43,545 nucleotides of DNA from Vibrio aestivus. Its GTDB lineage: Bacteria > Pseudomonadota > Gammaproteobacteria > Enterobacterales > Vibrionaceae. Positions 40,370 to 43,545 of this stretch are shown here, piece after piece. The DNA is taken from NCBI GenBank assembly GCA_003263845.1, contig JYJN01000060.1:1-43545 (forward strand), in the 5' to 3' direction. Within the stretch, counting starts at the first letter, position 1; each line of letters starts with the position of its first letter. Position numbers and translations under genes: made by a program. The notes below the pieces were generated by a model. That model was given only the letters and a program-made list of their open reading frames with translations, did not search any database and was not told the origin of the DNA.

Positions 40370-41757
40370 TTATTTTGCTAGATGATTAATCCACTTTTTG
40401 CTTCGAAAACGATAAACGCAGGCAAACCATTTAAACAAAGTTTCTAGGAAAAACAGGGCAAACACCTTATCAGGCTCAGCCCGAATACGAAAGCACCCAA
40501 TGCCGCCAATGGAATACCAAACAGCCATTGGGTAGTAAGATCTTGATAAAGGCAAAACTTAACATCGCCTCCTGCCCGAAGCACCCCAACCACCATTGTG
40601 GTTGGTAACGAGCGCATCACAATACCGATACAAAGAATCAGGTAAAATTTCTCTGCGAGTATATAGGTGTCTTCTTCTAAGCCTCCAAACAGACCCAAAA
40701 TTGGGGCTCTTAATAGATAAAGTGACACAGAGACAAGCAATGTAATGGCTATGGCCATGAGCACGAAACCAACCGCTTGGGAATAGGCAGCTTCGTCATT
40801 TTTTGCGCCTAATTGGTTGCCGACAATCACAGCTGACGCATTCGCGATTCCTGTTAAAAAGCTCAATGAAAATGCTTCAATCGGGGTAATCACAGACAAT
40901 ACAACCAAGCCTTGATCACCCGTTTTTCCCATAATCGCGGTATAAGTAAAAAGCCCGCCCGCCCACAATAAAAAATTTAACGTGGTCGGCAATGCTAAGC
41001 TAACAAAACGCTTAATCTTTTCGATTTGAAGAGCTGATAATACGTCGCTCAAGGTGAACGCAAGCAAGTGTTTCCGACAGACTAGATAACAGATGGTCAC
41101 CAACACTTCAATGAAACTACTAAGCACAGTGGCAACTGCCGCCCCTTTCAACCCCAACTCAGGCGCGCCAAGGTTTCCAAAAATAAATACCCAGTTAAAA
41201 AACAAGTTCAAAACAATGCCTAGGGCGCTAAACCATGTACTAAGAGCGGCTTGATGGATCGAGCGCAGTCCCGCAGCAATCGCTCCGCTAAATGCCACGA
41301 AAAACAGGCTTAAGCCTGCCCATTTGAGATAATCGTGCCCAAGAGCTTGAATCGCTAGTGATTGGCTTGATAACCCAATGACCCAGTCTCCATAGAACCA
41401 GAATAGTCCAATAGGCAATATTGCAACTGCTGTCGAGATGACCCAAGTTAATGCGACGCTTGAGGTGACACCTTGATGGTTATTAGCACCGTAGAACTGC
41501 GCTGCCAGCATAGCACCACCCGTCGACACGCCAGACAGCACGATGATCGCAACAAATAGGGCTCGGCCAGCGACGCCCATCGCGGCCAAATTATCTTCGC
41601 TTAACTGGCCAACCATCATGACATCAGTCAGGCCTTTGCTTGAGAACAATATGGTTTGTAATGTGATTGGAATAGCAATCATTAAGATGCTTTTTAGCAC
41701 CTTAAAATCTAGGAAAAACCATGGGGTCTTTGACCGGCTTAGTGACTCAACACTCAT
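40370..41757 (-). CDS. MATE-family multidrug exporter (one frameshift)
   Basis: Repaired length about 462 residues, twelve membrane helices in two MatE halves. Halves open with LKSILMIAIPITLQTILFSSKGLTDVMMVGQLSEDNLAAMGVAG and IKRFVSLALPTTLNFLLWAGGLFTYTAIMGKTGD. These export cationic drugs or metabolites in exchange for sodium or protons. The frame breaks at 40473-40474; one added base joins FVFGLS to PDKVFALFFLETLFKW and a stop at 40370. The divergent LysR gene (41857) is the probable regulator. Confidence 0.85.
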
Positions 41758-41856
41758 AAGAAAAACGTTCTCAACTTAATTTGTTGCGATTATGAACTTC
41801 GTTCAGCACAATTAAAACCCAGTTATGCGGGGAAATTACGTTCAAAAGGAAATGGT

Positions 41857-42744
41857 ATGCATAGCCTAGATCAACTTAGGGCGTTTCAAGCGGTATTTAA
41901 CAAAGGCTCTTACAGTGCAGCAGGCCGAGAGCTCAACAAAGACAGGACCACCGTCAGAGAGCTGGTTAAATCTTATGAGGACGTACTCGGTTTTTCTTTA
42001 TTCACTATCGTCGGGCGTAAAGCTGTGCCTAACGAACACGCCAACGCTATCTACCCACAAGTGACACTGATTTTACGCCAGAGCCATCAGTTGGACCTCT
42101 ATACTAGAGAGCTGTTTAAGCACAAACTCCAAGAGCTAACCGTCTGTATTGACCATGACTTTCCTAACGATTTTATCCTTGAAATCGAAACCAGAGTTCT
42201 TAAAGCATACCCCGAAGTAAGGTTTAACTGGTATTACAGGCATCGAGAAGAAGCCCTAAATGCGCTTGAGAATGGTGCAGTCGATTTGGCATTCCTCCCA
42301 ACCAAATACCGATTACTTCCTAAGCAGACAGTGCTTTACAAAACATTAGGTTATATGAGTTATTACTTCTACGTGGGAAAACAATCCCCACTAGCAGCGC
42401 ATAAGAGCATCACTCTTGAAGATACTCAGTTAGAAATACAATATATTGGTGAACATACGGTTAGAACAGACGCACTACTTAAGCCATTTTCCTCTCACTG
42501 CCGAATTGTCGGGAGCAATGATTTACTCATATCTCTACTTGAACATCAGGGCTGGGCCATTCTCCCACACCACATTGCAGGTAAAGCAGTAGCCGAAGGT
42601 CTAATCATTAAGAAACCAAGCCCTTTATTGATCAATGACGTTAAGATTCCAGCCTCCGTGTTTTTTAGTGCCTCGAGCCAACATAACCCCATAATTATGA
42701 CGATATTGGATTGGTGCAGTGAAATGGCAGAGCACTATTTTTGA
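41857..42744 (+). CDS. LysR-family transcriptional regulator, divergent from MATE exporter
   Basis: A 295-residue LTTR: HTH DQLRAFQAVFNKGSYSAAGRELNKDRTTVRELVKSYEDVLG, in which the recognition helix is unusually charged (KDRTTVRELVKS rather than the common QPAVSRQI pattern), then a substrate-binding domain. AAGGA lies six bases before the ATG. It lies 99 bases from the MATE start on the opposite strand and likely controls it. Confidence 0.8.
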   Translation: MHSLDQLRAFQAVFNKGSYSAAGRELNKDRTTVRELVKSYEDVLGFSLFTIVGRKAVPNEHANAIYPQVTLILRQSHQLDLYTRELFKHKLQELTVCIDHDFPNDFILEIETRVLKAYPEVRFNWYYRHREEALNALENGAVDLAFLPTKYRLLPKQTVLYKTLGYMSYYFYVGKQSPLAAHKSITLEDTQLEIQYIGEHTVRTDALLKPFSSHCRIVGSNDLLISLLEHQGWAILPHHIAGKAVAEGLIIKKPSPLLINDVKIPASVFFSASSQHNPIIMTILDWCSEMAEHYF

Positions 42745-42927
42745 ACGAACACCCACACACAATTACACTTGCTAGAACAGCCGAAGAGGCTGGTATACAT
42801 CGCAAAACTGCGACAAACGTGCCTGATTGCTATTTCTCATACAAAACTCTGACAGAAATTTAATTTACAAGCTCATTGAGCATTTACAATGACACCCGCG
42901 CGAATTGTTGTTACCGAGAGCGATACT

Positions 42928-43545
42928 TTGATAAAACACCTACTTCTTTTGTCTTTGGCTGCGATGCCTGCTGCCGCTGAATCTCTGAATGTCCTTCTAT
43001 ACCACCACATTGCTGATGAAACGCCATCAGTGACATCCACTCGTGTTGAGATGTTTAGGGCGCAGTTGGATCATTTCGAGAATCAGGGCTATCAAATCGT
43101 TGACTTAGAGCAAGCGGTAAAACAGGTTTTATCTGGTAAGAAGCTCGCTAAAAAGAGCTTAGCGCTAACCTTTGATGATGGTTTTTCCTCGGTGTGCGAT
43201 ATTGCTTACCCAGAATTGAAAAAGCGTAACTTGCCATTCACAGTATTCGTATCAACCACCCCAGTAGATAAAGGTTATCAGGGGTACTGCAATTGGGATC
43301 AGCTAAAGGAGATGTCAGAAAACGGCGCAACCATCGCAAATCACACCCTAGACCACGCACACTTGGTTGCTAACGCTAACAGCGACAAAAACTGGCTTGC
43401 AGAAGCTAAGGCCAATATTCAGTCGGCTCAAAAACGAATTGAAGAAAAAATTGGCTATGCGCCTATGATGTTTACCTACCTTATGGTGAGTACAATACAG
43501 AACTTAAGAAGTGGCTCGATTCCCAAGGCTATTTATCGTTTGGTC
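42928..43545 (+). CDS. Secreted polysaccharide deacetylase (partial, one frameshift)
   Basis: The N-terminal part of a NodB-homology (CE4) enzyme, cut by the window end. TTG at 42928 with GAGAG seven bases upstream opens a signal peptide (MIKHLLLLSLAAMPAAAES); an ATG 39 bases earlier is in frame but would spoil it. Then VLLYHHIADETPSV, LALTFDDGFSSV with the catalytic Asp and metal Asp, and IANHTLDHAHL with the metal-binding His. The frame breaks at 43479-43480: adding one C gives MMFTYPYGEYNTELKKWLDSQGYLSFG, the conserved motif. Function: deacetylation of an N-acetylated or O-acetylated glycan outside the cell membrane, substrate unknown. Confidence 0.82.
   Translation, partial: MIKHLLLLSLAAMPAAAESLNVLLYHHIADETPSVTSTRVEMFRAQLDHFENQGYQIVDLEQAVKQVLSGKKLAKKSLALTFDDGFSSVCDIAYPELKKRNLPFTVFVSTTPVDKGYQGYCNWDQLKEMSENGATIANHTLDHAHLVANANSDKNWLAEAKANIQSAQKRIEEKIGYAPMMFTYLMVSTIQNLRSGSIPKAIYRLV

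Overview
The window is a chromosomal segment of a marine gammaproteobacterium, most likely Vibrio. Protein sequences, gene-set style (zwf-pgl-gnd cluster, cytochrome b562, DUF6279 lipoprotein, HD-GYP and MCP sensors, LysR regulators divergent from transporters), moderate G+C and simple U-tailed terminators all fit. Species cannot be named from the sequence alone. No rRNA, tRNA, CRISPR, prophage or transposase gene was seen.

Layout. 1-5320: mostly minus-strand small units: a His-rich PepSY membrane protein and a DUF2946 protein (metal-linked pair), a periplasmic solute-binding protein, cytochrome b562, a maltose O-acetyltransferase-like enzyme, a YcdX-like PHP phosphatase and an SRPBCC protein. 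5496-8371: a membrane sensor with an HD-GYP c-di-GMP phosphodiesterase. 8714-12413: zwf-pgl-gnd, the oxidative pentose phosphate genes. 12500-12815: a compact orphan transcription unit (operator-like inverted repeat, TATAAT, 5' hairpin, 47-codon ORF, terminator). 13171-14507: a GltS-type glutamate symporter. 15128-18386: a probable catabolic unit of class III aminotransferase, BKACE (beta-keto acid cleavage) enzyme and TAXI solute-binding protein. 18497-21344: TauE exporter, EamA exporter and its divergent LysR regulator. 21496-24687: class III alkyl sulfatase and a LysR regulator. 24967-31359: CUT2 sugar ABC transporter with a cytoplasmic GH3 glycosidase, divergent from a LuxR-type regulator; the region between carries four copies of TAGGTATT and a CRP-like site. 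31436-34241: a long chemoreceptor with a duplicated sensor module. 34735-38614: a zinc-ribbon-like small protein, a DUF6279 lipoprotein, then a second alkyl sulfatase with a short periplasmic partner. 38615-39406: a gene-free stretch with a structured, possibly repetitive element. 39407-42744: HAD phosphatase, small membrane protein, MATE exporter, divergent LysR. 42928-43545: start of a secreted polysaccharide deacetylase.

Reading quality. Seventeen positions in fourteen genes break an otherwise normal reading frame, and every one is repaired by adding one base, mostly in a short homopolymer. This looks like systematic base under-calling in the assembly, so these genes are annotated here at their full repaired span rather than as pseudogenes.
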